From assembly GCA_021851525.1 (NCBI GenBank), contig JAJZDA010000006.1, forward strand, positions 1 to 46,253: a stretch of 46,253 bases of DNA, given 5' to 3'. Numbering within the stretch: the stretch's first letter is position 1; each line of letters opens with the position of its first letter. The translations under genes and the position numbers were made by a program. The notes under the pieces were generated by a model. The model was not told the origin of the DNA. It searched no databases and worked only from the letters and a program-made list of their open reading frames with translations. Positions 1 through 7,730 of the stretch are shown here, one piece after another. The DNA is from Actinomycetes bacterium. GTDB taxonomy: Bacteria; Actinomycetota; Thermoleophilia; Solirubrobacterales; Solirubrobacteraceae.

Positions 1-117
1 GCACCCCGCCGGGCAGCCGCACACCCCGCCGGGCAGCCGCACACCCCGCCGGGCAGCCGCACGAGCACGGCCCGCAACGGCGCGAGCACGGCCGGCAACG
101 GCGCGAGCACGGCCACG
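1..117. repeat. Two adjoining short tandem arrays at the window edge
   Basis: Bases 1-60 are three copies of a 20-bp unit built on accccgccgggcagccgc. Bases 61-117 are about three copies of a 20-21-bp unit built on gcgagcacggccggcaacgg. No reading frame here looks like a protein. The array may continue to the left of the window. It matches the style of the other intergenic arrays in this segment. Confidence 0.8.
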
Positions 118-126
118 CCCGTAAGT

Positions 127-138
127 CTCTTATAAGAG
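127..138. promoter_or_regulatory. Perfect 12-bp palindrome upstream of padR, candidate operator
   Basis: CTCTTATAAGAG is a perfect palindrome and an AT-rich island in very GC-rich DNA, about 90 bp upstream of the PadR start codon. PadR proteins commonly bind short inverted repeats in their own promoters, so autoregulation is a reasonable inference. Binding is not shown by the sequence. Confidence 0.4.
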
Positions 139-227
139 GGCGATTTACCAGTTTTTCGGTGCCGGTGATTGTCGTCGCCCGGTGTATCGTTGAAGCATGG
201 GACCAAATCACAATTCATCATCCGGGC

Positions 228-533
228 ATGCCTACGAACCCCGGTGAGCGGGGCATCCTGATCCTGACCAGCCTGGCCGGCGGCGAAAAGCACGGATACG
301 CGCTGATGCAGGACATCGAGGGGTTCGCGGGCGTCAAGCTCGGACCCGGAACCCTCTACGGCGCGCTCGCGCGCCTCGAGGAGGATGGGCTCGTCAGCGC
401 CCTGCCCGCCGACCAGCGCAGGCGACCGTATCGGATCACGCCGGAGGGCAGCGCCGTGCTCGAGCAGGAGCTCTCGCACAGCGCCAAGATCGCCCGCATC
501 GGGCTGCGGCGGCTCTCCGCCGCGGCAGGCTGA
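228..533 (+). CDS. PadR-family transcriptional regulator
   Basis: This 101-aa protein has the PadR winged-helix signature. It begins GERGILILTSLAGGEKHGYAL, continues with a GTLYGALARLEEDGLV recognition/wing segment, and ends in a short C-terminal helix. This is the small (subfamily 2-like) PadR length. The ATG at 228 is preferred over in-frame upstream GTG codons because homologous PadR proteins begin just before the ILxLL helix. A CATCAT box lies 6 bases before this ATG, resembling the leaderless arrangement of other genes here. A strong hairpin directly follows the stop, so the gene is probably monocistronic. PadR proteins usually repress membrane transporters or stress genes. The CDF exporter gene downstream is a possible but unproven target. 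Confidence 0.85.
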   Translation: MPTNPGERGILILTSLAGGEKHGYALMQDIEGFAGVKLGPGTLYGALARLEEDGLVSALPADQRRRPYRITPEGSAVLEQELSHSAKIARIGLRRLSAAAG

Positions 534-537
534 GCGC

Positions 538-568
538 GCGGGTGTTCGAGCGGCGCTCGAACACCCGC
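538..568 (+). terminator. 14-bp perfect hairpin after padR
   Basis: Arms 538-551 (gcgggtgttcgagc) and 555-568 pair perfectly around a 3-base loop, starting five bases after the padR stop. There is no following T-run, as is common for terminators in high-GC genomes. A regulator-binding palindrome is an alternative reading. Confidence 0.6.
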
Positions 569-644
569 TCCAGGACGTTCACGGACCGGGTCGCCCGCTT
601 CAGGCAGCGGGCGGCGCGTGCCGTTGCTCGGCCATGGCTGGTCG

Positions 645-650
645 TACCAT
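645..650 (+). promoter_or_regulatory. -10 box (TACCAT) of the CDF exporter gene
   Basis: TACCAT ends exactly 6 bases before the GTG at 657, which puts the expected transcription start at the start codon. A TTGCTC sequence lies 15 bp upstream. The same TANNNT-N6-start arrangement recurs at several other genes in the window and is the main reason for choosing the GTG at 657. Confidence 0.55.
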
Positions 651-656
651 CGAGCT

Positions 657-1712
657 GTGGCGCAATCTGGGCAACACGCGCACGGGCGGGGACGAGCGGC
701 GGAGACACGCGCGCTCAGGTTCGCGCTGATCCTGTTGCTGGTGTTCATGGCCGGCGAGATCAGCGTGGCGATCCTCTCCAGCTCGCTTGCACTGCTGGCC
801 GACGCCGCCCACATGCTGACCGACGCGGCGGCGCTGGCGCTGGCGCTGTGGGCCGCGCGGCTGGCCGCGCGGCCCGCCCGCGGAGCGATGACCTTCGGGC
901 TCGGCCGGGTCGAGATCCTCAGCGCGCAGGCCAACGGCGTGACGATGCTCGTGCTGGCGCTGATCATCGTCTACGGGGCGATCAGCCACCTGATCTCACC
1001 GCCGCATGTGCGCCCGGGCGGGGTGCTGGCGGTGGCGCTGGCGGGGATCGTCGTCAACCTCGCGGTGACGCGCATCCTCGGCGGAGCGCACCCCGGGCAC
1101 GACCACGGGCACGGCCATGCCCACGGGCACGACCACGACGTCCCCGCGGACAGCGGGCGGGAACTGTCCACAGGCGGCGGTGTGGGGGCGGGCGCGGCGC
1201 TCCAGACACCGCGCCGCAGCCTCAACGTCGAGGGCTCCTACCAGCACATCCTGACCGACCTCTTTGGCTTTGTCGCGACCGCGATCTCAGCGTTGGTGGT
1301 GATGGCCAGCGGCTTCAGCCGCGCTGACGCAATTGCCTCATTGCTGATCGCGGCGATCATGCTGCACGCGTCGTGGAAGCTGATCCGCGCCGCCGTGCGG
1401 GTGATGCTGGAGGCCGCACCAAGCGGGGTGGATCCGCAGGCGATCGGCCTGCGCCTGGCGTCAGAGCCCGGTGTCAGCGAGGTCCATGACCTGCACATCT
1501 GGGAGGTGACCTCGGGCTTCTGTGCCGTCTCCGCGCACATCGTCGTGGCCACCGGGCACGACTGCCACGAGGTGCGCCGCCACCTCTCACGACTGCTGGA
1601 GGACGAGTTCAACCTGCGCCACACGACCCTGCAGGTGGAGCACGCGCGGGCCCGGCAGCCACCGCTGCAGATCGAGCCGATGCACCACGCCGGGAGCGGG
1701 ACGCGACGGTGA
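657..1712 (+). CDS. Cation diffusion facilitator (CDF) divalent-metal exporter
   Basis: This 351-aa inner-membrane protein belongs to the CzcD/ZnT-type CDF family, which exchanges cytoplasmic Zn2+ or similar ions for protons. The first hydrophobic segment is followed by LLADAAHMLTD, carrying the His/Asp metal-site pair of TM2. The second pair is in GSYQHILTD (TM5). Between them is a histidine-rich cytoplasmic loop (HDHGHGHAHGHDHD), typical of zinc transporters. The C-terminal domain contains the VSEVHDLHIWEV signature of the cytoplasmic dimerisation domain. An upstream GTG at 618 is in frame, but the -10-like box and family length favour 657. The gene overlaps the next one by four bases (GTGA), implying translational coupling. 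The exact metal cannot be told from sequence. Confidence 0.92.
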   Translation: MAQSGQHAHGRGRAAETRALRFALILLLVFMAGEISVAILSSSLALLADAAHMLTDAAALALALWAARLAARPARGAMTFGLGRVEILSAQANGVTMLVLALIIVYGAISHLISPPHVRPGGVLAVALAGIVVNLAVTRILGGAHPGHDHGHGHAHGHDHDVPADSGRELSTGGGVGAGAALQTPRRSLNVEGSYQHILTDLFGFVATAISALVVMASGFSRADAIASLLIAAIMLHASWKLIRAAVRVMLEAAPSGVDPQAIGLRLASEPGVSEVHDLHIWEVTSGFCAVSAHIVVATGHDCHEVRRHLSRLLEDEFNLRHTTLQVEHARARQPPLQIEPMHHAGSGTRR

Positions 1713-2581
1713 GCGAGGCGGCGCCGCACGGGGACGAGGGCACCCTGCTGGGCCGGCACGGTCGGCGGCTGCGGTGGCGGGGCTGGTCGCCAGCGGGCGA
1801 CCAGCCGGCGCGGGCCGTTGTCACTATCGCGCACGGCTTCGGTGAGCACGGTGGTCGCTACGCGGAGGTTGCGGCGCGCCTGAACCAGGCCGGGTACGTG
1901 GTCTACGCGCCCGATCACCACGGACACGGGCGCTCAGCGGGACGCCGCGGGCGGATCGTGCTCGCCGACGCCGTCGCCGACCTCGACCTGTTCCTGCAGA
2001 GCGTGGCGGTCGAGCGCAACCCGGGGAGCGCGCAGTTCCTGCTGGGACACAGCATGGGCGGCGCGCTGGCATTGCGCTACGCGATCGCGCACCAGCGGCG
2101 GCTGAGCGGGATGGTGCTCTCCGCCCCGCTGGCTGAGCTGGAGAGTGGCGCTGCGCTGCGCAGCCTGGCACGGGCGCTCGGGCTGGTGGCGCCATGGTTG
2201 CCGGTGAGCCGCATAGACCCGCAGCTGGTGAGCCGCGACGCGACCGTCGTACAGGCGTACGTCGATGACCCGCTCAACCACCATGGCGCAATCAGCGCCG
2301 CCGTCGCGCGTGAGTTCGTGTGCCACGTGCAGACGCTCGCGGAGGATGTCCGGCAGCTCACCCTGCCAACGCTGCTGCTGTGGGGTACCGAGGACCGGCT
2401 CTGCCCTCCGCGCGGGGCGCAGATGCTCGCCGAACGGATCGGCGCTGAGGACCTCAGCACCGACGCCTACGAAGGGCTCTTCCACGAACTGCTCAACGAG
2501 CCCGAGCGCGAGCAGGTGATGCGGCGGATCGTGGCCTGGCTGGACCGGCGCACAACCGGGGTTGCGGATGGCGAGCGCTGA
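1709..2581 (+). CDS. Alpha/beta hydrolase, monoacylglycerol lipase-like
   Basis: This 290-aa serine hydrolase resembles monoacylglycerol lipase/lysophospholipase. The family marker HGFGEHGGRY is at about residues 42-51. The nucleophile elbow GHSMGG gives Ser115. The acid is probably Asp229 in GTEDRLCP and the catalytic histidine His259 in GLFHEL. The probable role is hydrolysis of monoacylglycerols, releasing fatty acid. The acyl-CoA synthetase 39 bp downstream could activate that fatty acid, which supports this reading. The GTG start overlaps the CDF stop codon. There is no obvious signal peptide, so a cytoplasmic enzyme is likely. Substrate identity is inferred from family only. Confidence 0.88.
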   Translation: MSEAAPHGDEGTLLGRHGRRLRWRGWSPAGDQPARAVVTIAHGFGEHGGRYAEVAARLNQAGYVVYAPDHHGHGRSAGRRGRIVLADAVADLDLFLQSVAVERNPGSAQFLLGHSMGGALALRYAIAHQRRLSGMVLSAPLAELESGAALRSLARALGLVAPWLPVSRIDPQLVSRDATVVQAYVDDPLNHHGAISAAVAREFVCHVQTLAEDVRQLTLPTLLLWGTEDRLCPPRGAQMLAERIGAEDLSTDAYEGLFHELLNEPEREQVMRRIVAWLDRRTTGVADGER

Positions 2582-2620
2582 CGCGAAGATGACCGCCTGG
2601 CACCGAGAAACGAGGCTGCG

Positions 2621-4276
2621 ATGACGCTCTCCTATGACTGTGGCACCAGTGACCTGCCGTTGCTGGCGCAGACGATCGGGCACAACCTGCAGCGGACCGC
2701 GGCCGCGCATCCGGAGCGTGACGCGCTGGTCTGCGTGCACCAGGGGATCTCGTGGAGCTACGCGGAGTTCGACGGGCGCGTGAACGCGCTAGCCCACGGC
2801 CTGATCGCGGCCGGCCTGCAGAAGGGCGATCGCGTCGGGGTGTGGAGCCCGAACCGCGCCGAATGGGCGCTGGTGCAGTACGCGACGGCGAAGGCCGGCC
2901 TGATCCTGGTCAACATCAACCCCGCCTACCAGCTCAGCGAGCTGAGCTACGCGCTGCGCCAGTCAGGCTGCCGCTGGCTGTTCTGCGCCGAGTCCTTCCG
3001 TGAGAGTGACTACCCCGCGATGGTCGAGGCGGTGCGCGGCGACCTGCCGGGACTGCAGCGCACCGTGGTCTTCGACACCGTGCAGTGGCTGGAGGTCGCA
3101 GAGTCAGTGCCCGCGGGTCCACCCAGCGCGCCGTTGCGCGCGCGCATGGCGGAGCTCGATTGCGACGAGCCGATCAACATCCAGTACACCAGCGGGACCA
3201 CCGGGTTCCCCAAGGGCGCCACGCTCACCCACCACAACATCCTCAACAACGCGCTGCTGCTGGGCCAGATCCTGCGCTACACGCCGCAGGACCGGATCTG
3301 CATCCCGGTGCCGCTCTACCACTGCTTCGGGATGGTGATGGGGAACCTCTGCGCCACCAACTATGGTGCGACGATCGTCTACCCATCCGAGGCGTTCAGC
3401 CCACGGGCGACGTTGCAGGCGATCGAGTCCGAGCGCTGCACGAGCCTCTACGGGGTGCCGACGATGTTCATCGCGCAGCTCAGCCAGCCGGACTTCTCAA
3501 GCTACGACCTCAGTTCCCTGCGGACCGGCGTGATGGCCGGTTCGCCGTGCCCGATCGAGGTGATGCGAAGGGTCACCGATGAGATGGGAATCTCCGAGAT
3601 GTCAATCGCCTTCGGGATGACCGAGACATCGCCTGTGACCACCGCGGTACGTGTCGACGACACGCTCGAGCACCGCTGCGGCACCGTCGGCCAGGTGATG
3701 CCGCACACGGAGATCAAGATCGTGGACCCGGATACCGGCCAGATTCAGCCGCGCGGCGTGCCCGGTGAGTTCCAGGCACGCGGGTACGCGGTGATGCGTG
3801 GCTACTGGGAGGAGCCGGAGCGCACGGCCGAGGCGATCGACGCGGCGCGCTGGATGCACACCGGGGACCTGGCGACGATGGATGAGCAGGGCTATGTGAG
3901 GATCGTCGGACGGATCCGGGACATCGTCATCCGCGGCGGGGAGAACGTCTACCCGCGGGAGGTCGAGGAGTTCCTGTACTCCCATCCGGCGATCGCCGAC
4001 GTGCAGGTGATCGGCGTGCCGGACGCCCACTACGGTGAACAGCTGATGGCGTGGATCATCCTCAAGCCGGGCGCGAGCCTCGACGCGGAGCGCGTGCGCG
4101 AGCACTGCCGCGGCCAGATAGCCGAGTTCAAGATCCCGCATTACGTCAAGTTCGTCGACGCCTTCCCGCTGACGGTCACCGGCAAGATCCAGAAGTTCAA
4201 GATGCGCGAGCAGTCGATCGCGGAACTGGGGCTGGGCGCGGAGCCCGCCCCGGAGCCCCAGCGGGCCGGCGTGTGA
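2621..4276 (+). CDS. Fatty-acyl-CoA synthetase (AMP-binding, FadD-like)
   Basis: This 551-aa enzyme belongs to the ANL superfamily, which activates carboxylic acids to acyl-AMP and then acyl-CoA. The P-loop-like motif YTSGTTGFPKGA lies at about residue 188. The A5-type segment FGMTETSPV precedes the hinge region, GENVYPREVEEFL is near residue 438, and the C-terminal catalytic lysine is in TGKIQKFKMRE near residue 521. Length and motif order match medium/long-chain acyl-CoA ligases of the actinobacterial AMP-binding group. The start ATG has a weak acgagg ribosome site. It follows the lipase-like gene by 39 bp on the same strand and is probably cotranscribed, giving a lipid release-and-activation pair. 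Chain-length preference is unknown. Confidence 0.92.
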   Translation: MTLSYDCGTSDLPLLAQTIGHNLQRTAAAHPERDALVCVHQGISWSYAEFDGRVNALAHGLIAAGLQKGDRVGVWSPNRAEWALVQYATAKAGLILVNINPAYQLSELSYALRQSGCRWLFCAESFRESDYPAMVEAVRGDLPGLQRTVVFDTVQWLEVAESVPAGPPSAPLRARMAELDCDEPINIQYTSGTTGFPKGATLTHHNILNNALLLGQILRYTPQDRICIPVPLYHCFGMVMGNLCATNYGATIVYPSEAFSPRATLQAIESERCTSLYGVPTMFIAQLSQPDFSSYDLSSLRTGVMAGSPCPIEVMRRVTDEMGISEMSIAFGMTETSPVTTAVRVDDTLEHRCGTVGQVMPHTEIKIVDPDTGQIQPRGVPGEFQARGYAVMRGYWEEPERTAEAIDAARWMHTGDLATMDEQGYVRIVGRIRDIVIRGGENVYPREVEEFLYSHPAIADVQVIGVPDAHYGEQLMAWIILKPGASLDAERVREHCRGQIAEFKIPHYVKFVDAFPLTVTGKIQKFKMREQSIAELGLGAEPAPEPQRAGV

Positions 4277-4332
4277 GCCCACGCGCACGGTCCGGCGCTG
4301 CCGCGAACCCCCGAGCTGGGGGCTCGCAAGCA

Positions 4333-5115
4333 TCACGGCTCTGTGACGTGAGCGGCGCGCTGCGCGACCACCGCGTCACGGGCGGCGCGCGCGGCGTGCC
4401 GGGCGCCGGCCAGCTCCAGTTCTGCGTGCATCTCCCGGATGCGGCGCAGGATCTCATCCGCTGCGGCCTGCTGCAGCTCCCGGCTGGGATCGTCGGTCTG
4501 CTCGAAGCGCACCGGCCGGCCGTAGCGGACGACGACCTTCGGGAAGCGCAGCCGCTTCCAGTTGCGCACCTGATGGGAACCGAGGATCGCGACCGGTACG
4601 ACGGGCGCCCCGGAGACCAGCGCCAGCCGACCGATGCCCGCCTTGGCCTGATCGCTCATCTGGCCGCTGCGTGAGCGGCCCCCCTCCACGTACATGCCGA
4701 TCGCGCCGCCCCGCCGCAGCACAGCGAAGGCGGTCTTGAAAGCCTCCTCATCCGCGTAGCCGCGACGCACCGGAAAGACTCCGCCGTGGCTGTAAACCCA
4801 GCTCATCACGTGGCGCCCGAACATCTGTGACTTGGCCATGAACTGGATGTGGCGACGCACGAACGCGCCGGCGAAGAAGTGGTCCATGAACGAAGCGTGG
4901 TTGGGCGCGATGATCACGGGGCCGTTGGGGACGTTCTCAGCCCCGTAGCCGCGCAGCCTGAAGAGCAACAGCGCGGTCCACACGGTCACGATCCTGACCA
5001 CCTCGTAGATCCACTCTGGCGGATGGTCGCGCACGCGGGTGTGGTAGCTGTCGAACTGCTCCGCCGGTCGCGGATCCTTGTAGACCTGTGGTCTGATGCG
5101 GACGTCCTGCGCCAT
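4333..5115 (-). CDS. Lysophospholipid acyltransferase, PlsC family
   Basis: This 260-aa 1-acylglycerol-3-phosphate acyltransferase-like protein carries the HX4D motif in NHASFMDHFF (His73, Asp78). The glycerophosphate-binding EGGRSRSG motif is at about 144-151. One hydrophobic stretch (VRIVTVWTALLLFRLRG) near residues 40-55 suggests membrane association. The reaction would be acyl transfer from acyl-CoA or acyl-ACP to a lysophospholipid. The C-terminal tail is alanine/arginine-rich. The gene follows the YbjQ-type gene by 45 bp on the same strand and probably shares its transcript. It converges with the acyl-CoA synthetase gene, so the two lipid genes are neighbours but not one operon. Confidence 0.88.
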   Translation of the reverse strand: MAQDVRIRPQVYKDPRPAEQFDSYHTRVRDHPPEWIYEVVRIVTVWTALLLFRLRGYGAENVPNGPVIIAPNHASFMDHFFAGAFVRRHIQFMAKSQMFGRHVMSWVYSHGGVFPVRRGYADEEAFKTAFAVLRRGGAIGMYVEGGRSRSGQMSDQAKAGIGRLALVSGAPVVPVAILGSHQVRNWKRLRFPKVVVRYGRPVRFEQTDDPSRELQQAAADEILRRIREMHAELELAGARHAARAARDAVVAQRAAHVTEP

Positions 5116-5160
5116 CTCGGGAACCTTCGCGCTGTCGCTGGGCCTGTCAGGGCGGGCCGC

Positions 5161-6075
5161 TCAACCCTGGAGCGGCAACACCAGGGTCGGCTTTTCGATC
5201 GTGTGATCCTCACGCGTGGGCACCACCGCGGTGGCGATGGCCATGAACTCGATCACATGCGAGCCCCAGCCGTGCGATGCCTGGTTCAGCTGCACGCCCA
5301 CCAGGCCGCCGGCCTGCAGCGCCTCCGCCTCAGACTGCATCCTGCCCATCGCCAGCTCGCGCGCGTCATACAGCGCCTGCGTGAAGTTCGGCATCTCGAG
5401 GTTGCGCCCGACCTGGCGCAGCGACTGCATCAGCCCCTGCTGCGCGACGTGGTACACGCAGTTGCCCATCACCATCCCGACCGGGCGGTAGCCGGCGCGC
5501 AGCAGCGTCGAGAAGTCCTGCCCGCTGAGATCGGAGGTGAACGGGCGCCCGTTGGGCGCACGGTGCAGCTCCCCCGCCGCGTGCCTGACCGCGGTGCCGA
5601 CCGCGATGAACTCCGCCAGATCAGCGCCCCACTCATAGCGACCGATGGCCAGGCGCACGCCCACCACCCCGTCGGCGCCGAGCTGGTCGGCCTCCTCCTC
5701 CATGCGCGTCATCGCCAGGTCACGCGCGTGGTACATGGCCTGCGTCAGGACATCAAGCTCCATGTTCCGGCCCCAGTTGGCCATCTGCAGACCGATGTGG
5801 TAGATCGAGCTGCCGAGCACCAGGCCCAGCGGCTCAAACCCTGCCTCCTTGACCAGCAGGAACTCATTCACCGAGAGGTCGCTGGTGAAGAAGCCGCGCT
5901 GGATGTCCTGCTTCATCCGCGCCAGACGCTCACGTCCGGACTGGGGCAGCCCCTCGAGCGCACCCGCGCGGTATTCACCCGGCACCGGGGCGGCACCACG
6001 ACGGCTCAGGTCAGGTCCGTCCGCGGCTCCCTGCTGCGCCCCGGCAAGGTCATTCAAACGGTCACGCAAGCCCAT
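5161..6075 (-). CDS. Tandem double YbjQ/UPF0145 (DUF74) domain protein
   Basis: This 304-aa protein contains two copies of the YbjQ-type domain, annotated in many genomes as a heavy-metal-binding domain. Copy 1 (about residues 60-175) runs from FFTSDLSVNEFLLVKEAGF through GLVLGSSIYHIG to EFIAVGTAV. Copy 2 (about 185-295) runs from PFTSDLSGQDFSTLLRAGY through GMVMGNCVYHVA to EFMAIATAV. YbjQ proteins are usually about 100 aa and form oligomers, so this is an internal duplication. The copies differ: copy 2 has Cys where copy 1 has Ser (GNCVYH versus GSSIYH). An AGGAGG ribosome site lies 5 bases before the ATG. It starts 10 bp after the 132-aa gene, so they are cotranscribed. Biochemical function is not established. 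Confidence 0.85.
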   Translation of the reverse strand: MGLRDRLNDLAGAQQGAADGPDLSRRGAAPVPGEYRAGALEGLPQSGRERLARMKQDIQRGFFTSDLSVNEFLLVKEAGFEPLGLVLGSSIYHIGLQMANWGRNMELDVLTQAMYHARDLAMTRMEEEADQLGADGVVGVRLAIGRYEWGADLAEFIAVGTAVRHAAGELHRAPNGRPFTSDLSGQDFSTLLRAGYRPVGMVMGNCVYHVAQQGLMQSLRQVGRNLEMPNFTQALYDARELAMGRMQSEAEALQAGGLVGVQLNQASHGWGSHVIEFMAIATAVVPTREDHTIEKPTLVLPLQG

Positions 6076-6085
6076 CGTCGCCTCC

Positions 6086-6484
6086 TCAGCCGGTCAGCAG
6101 CTGCTCGAGTGCCTGCCGCGTACGCTCACTCCGCGCGGCGAGCGATGACATCGCCTGCGCCAGCAGCCGCAGCCAATCGTCAAGCGCCAGCGGCTCGGTC
6201 TTCAGCACGATGCCCCCTGAGACCCGTGCCCTGAGCGGTTCCAGGCGGGTTCCGGCGCGACGCAGCTCGAGCCGCTGCCCGTCGCCCGCGTCCAGCGCGA
6301 TCCGCGCCACCAACTTGGGCCCACGGAACCCCTGCCGCACACGCTCGACCTCAACCAGGCCCGGGAGCGCACCCTCGAGCTTGGTGGCGAGCCCCTCGAT
6401 GAACACGGCGATGTCACTGAGATCGGCACGCAACGCCGAGGCCAGCAGATCAAGCTCGAGTGGATCCGGCTCAAGAGCGCCCAC
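6086..6484 (-). CDS. Conserved-looking hypothetical protein, 132 aa
   Basis: I do not recognise this family. The sequence is mostly amphipathic helix at both ends (LDLLASALRADLSDIAVFIEG; DDWLRLLAQAMSSLAARSER). A central beta-like stretch (VEVERVRQGFRGPKLVARIAL) sits between them. There is no signal peptide or membrane segment. The GTG start at 6484 is supported by a TACCCT box 7 bases upstream, matching the leaderless promoters of neighbouring genes. It is the first gene of an apparent three-gene operon with the double YbjQ protein and the acyltransferase, which hints at a partner role with the YbjQ protein. That link is inference only. Confidence 0.7.
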   Translation of the reverse strand: MGALEPDPLELDLLASALRADLSDIAVFIEGLATKLEGALPGLVEVERVRQGFRGPKLVARIALDAGDGQRLELRRAGTRLEPLRARVSGGIVLKTEPLALDDWLRLLAQAMSSLAARSERTRQALEQLLTG

Positions 6485-6550
6485 GGAATGGAGGGTACGA
6501 CACCGGCATGCCGGTGGTCGATTTGAACGTGCGAGCTTTCCCGGAAGCTG

Positions 6551-6685
6551 TCAGCGACGCCCTGCGCCGAACATGCGCAGCAGCAGCCAGCGCATGTTCT
6601 GGCGGGTCCAGAAGCGTCCCGCTGATCGCCGTCTTGCCAGCTCCCGCCGGCTGCACGAACTCACGAACAGACCCGAGCCATCCAT
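6551..6685 (-). CDS. Putative 44-aa Arg/Trp-rich small protein
   Basis: This short ORF begins MDGSGLFVSSCSRRELARRR and ends FWTRQNMRWLLLRMFGAGRR. It has a strong ribosome site, GAGGAG six bases before the ATG. The C-terminal half is cationic and amphipathic (about a dozen Arg, two Trp), as in membrane-associating small proteins. Its codons for NMRWLLLRMF contain a perfect 9-bp inverted repeat (6570-6578/6590-6598). The frame stays open upstream to 6817, but the ribosome site marks the internal ATG. I do not recognise it. It could be a real small membrane-active protein or a chance ORF in an otherwise empty 509-bp spacer. Confidence 0.4.
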   Translation of the reverse strand: MDGSGLFVSSCSRRELARRRSAGRFWTRQNMRWLLLRMFGAGRR

Positions 6686-6861
6686 CGATTGCTCCTCAGT
6701 ATTGGATCCAACTCGCGTTGGCGGGAAGTAGTCAATAACAAGCGCCGGACGGAATCCGCAAAATGCATCTTTTTGAAGCGACCGCTCCCGCCTGGACAGG
6801 GTCACCTGAGCGCCCACGGCGCAATTTGAGGCCGAATCACCAAACGCTCAGCCGGCCTCGC

Positions 6862-6902
6862 GCGCTCAGCGCCCGCGCGGACAGCGCCGAGGCGCTGAGC
6901 GC
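6862..6902. other. 12-bp inverted repeat upstream of the biotinyl protein gene
   Basis: Arms gcgctcagcgcc (6862-6873) and ggcgctgagcgc (6891-6902) are perfectly complementary around a 17-base spacer. It lies about 90 bp before the biotinyl carrier gene. It may be a bidirectional transcription stop between oppositely oriented genes or an operator. The sequence does not decide. Confidence 0.5.
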
Positions 6903-6993
6903 AGGTCGGGCGCCGACCGGATGGCTCCTGAGCCGCCGGCACACCCGCCGGGTATGCTGCCGCCGTTGACCTAAGACCAAGGAGTGGCGCCCA

Positions 6994-7206
6994 GTGCCCG
7001 ACGTGGAAGCTCACATCACAGGAACGGTCTGGAAGATCGAGGTCGCCGTCGGCGACACGATCGAGGAGGGCGACACGGTGGTGATCCTGGAGTCGATGAA
7101 GATGGAGATGCCGGTCGAGGCAGAGGACTCCGGGGTGGTCGCGGAGATCGTCTGCGTGGAGGGCCAGGCGGTGTCCGAAGGTGACGTGCTGGTGATCCTG
7201 GCGTAG
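6994..7206 (+). CDS. Biotinyl/lipoyl carrier protein (biotinylated protein TB7.3-like)
   Basis: This 70-aa stand-alone biotinyl domain has the attachment motif ESMKMEMP with Lys36 as the probable biotinylated residue. It shows the usual glycine turns (VGDTIEEGD, VEGQAVSEGD) of the flattened beta-barrel. The length matches the small actinobacterial biotinylated proteins rather than AccB or ODP-E2 subunits. It could serve as the BCCP of an acyl-CoA carboxylase whose other subunits lie elsewhere, since no carboxylase genes occur here. The GTG start is preceded by AAGGAG about 10 bases upstream. A TATGCT -10-like box lies roughly 40 bp upstream, so this gene has a normal leader. A 10-bp stem terminator follows the stop. 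Confidence 0.9.
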   Translation: MPDVEAHITGTVWKIEVAVGDTIEEGDTVVILESMKMEMPVEAEDSGVVAEIVCVEGQAVSEGDVLVILA

Positions 7207-7213
7207 CGGCCGC

Positions 7214-7240
7214 TGCCCGCCGGAACGGGACCGGCGGGCA
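7214..7240 (+). terminator. Terminator of the biotinyl protein gene
   Basis: Arms tgcccgccgg (7214-7223) and ccggcgggca (7231-7240) form a perfect 10-bp stem with a 7-base loop, eight bases after the stop codon. No T-run follows. Confidence 0.65.
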
Positions 7241-7312
7241 ACACGCAACCGGCAACCGGCTACCGGCGTTCAGGCGCGCCCGCGCGAGGCCGCGCCTGAG
7301 GGCGGCGTGAGT

Positions 7313-7342
7313 GTGGGTGTCGGCCAGCGGGCCGACACCCAC
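7313..7342 (-). terminator. Terminator of the rubredoxin gene
   Basis: Arms gtgggtgtcggcc (7313-7325) and its exact complement (7330-7342) form a 13-bp stem with a 4-base loop. The stem begins at the last base of the rubredoxin stop codon on the minus strand. It is symmetrical, so it would also stop plus-strand transcripts running from the biotinyl gene. Confidence 0.7.
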
Positions 7343-7503
7343 TAATCCTCGTACGGGACGAAGTCGGCCTTGCGCGCCCCGCATACGGGGCAGAACCAGG
7401 TCTCGGGGATGTCCTCGAAGGCGGTCCCGGGTGGGATGCCGCCGTCCGGATCACCCTCCGCGGGGTCATAGATGAACCCGCATGACTCACACATGTACTT
7501 CAC
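7342..7503 (-). CDS. Rubredoxin
   Basis: This 53-aa iron-sulfur electron carrier has the two rubredoxin knuckles. [10 protein letters not shown] (Cys5, Cys8) and [13 protein letters not shown] (Cys38, Cys41) are spaced as in typical rubredoxins, with the conserved [20 protein letters not shown] between them. One Fe is held by four cysteines. Redox partners may be alkane hydroxylase, rubrerythrin or flavodiiron proteins, none of which is nearby. The GTG start at 7503 is supported by a TAACCT box 7 bases upstream, indicating a leaderless transcript. An internal ATG three codons later is possible. The gene converges with the biotinyl protein gene. Confidence 0.95.
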   Translation of the reverse strand: MKYMCESCGFIYDPAEGDPDGGIPPGTAFEDIPETWFCPVCGARKADFVPYED

Positions 7504-7718
7504 GCTGCGCAGGTTAGTGGCTCCCCGGCGCGCCGGTCGGGCGGCCGGCAGATCCTCAGCAGTGCCCGGCGGTGCCCGGCGGGCGCGACGGGGGGCGCTC
7601 GGCGCTAGCGAAGGGCGCGCGGAGGGCGCGCGGGACGGGCCGCGGCGGACGCCACACGCTGGTCGCGGGGGCGCGAGACCGGACGCGGGACTCAGGCGCG
7701 ATCCCGCCGCCGACGCGC

Positions 7719-7724
7719 TAGGGT
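7719..7724 (+). promoter_or_regulatory. -10 box (TAGGGT) of the NUDIX gene
   Basis: TAGGGT followed by exactly six bases (cggcgc) and the GTG start. The acetyltransferase gene at 24851 has the near-identical TACGCT-cggcgt-ATG. Both suggest transcription starting at the start codon. Confidence 0.55.
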
Positions 7725-7730
7725 CGGCGC

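Noticed and set aside
6727-6817. Longer upstream start for the 44-aa ORF
   Set aside because: The frame is open to 6817, but no ribosome site precedes that start, while GAGGAG precedes the internal ATG.
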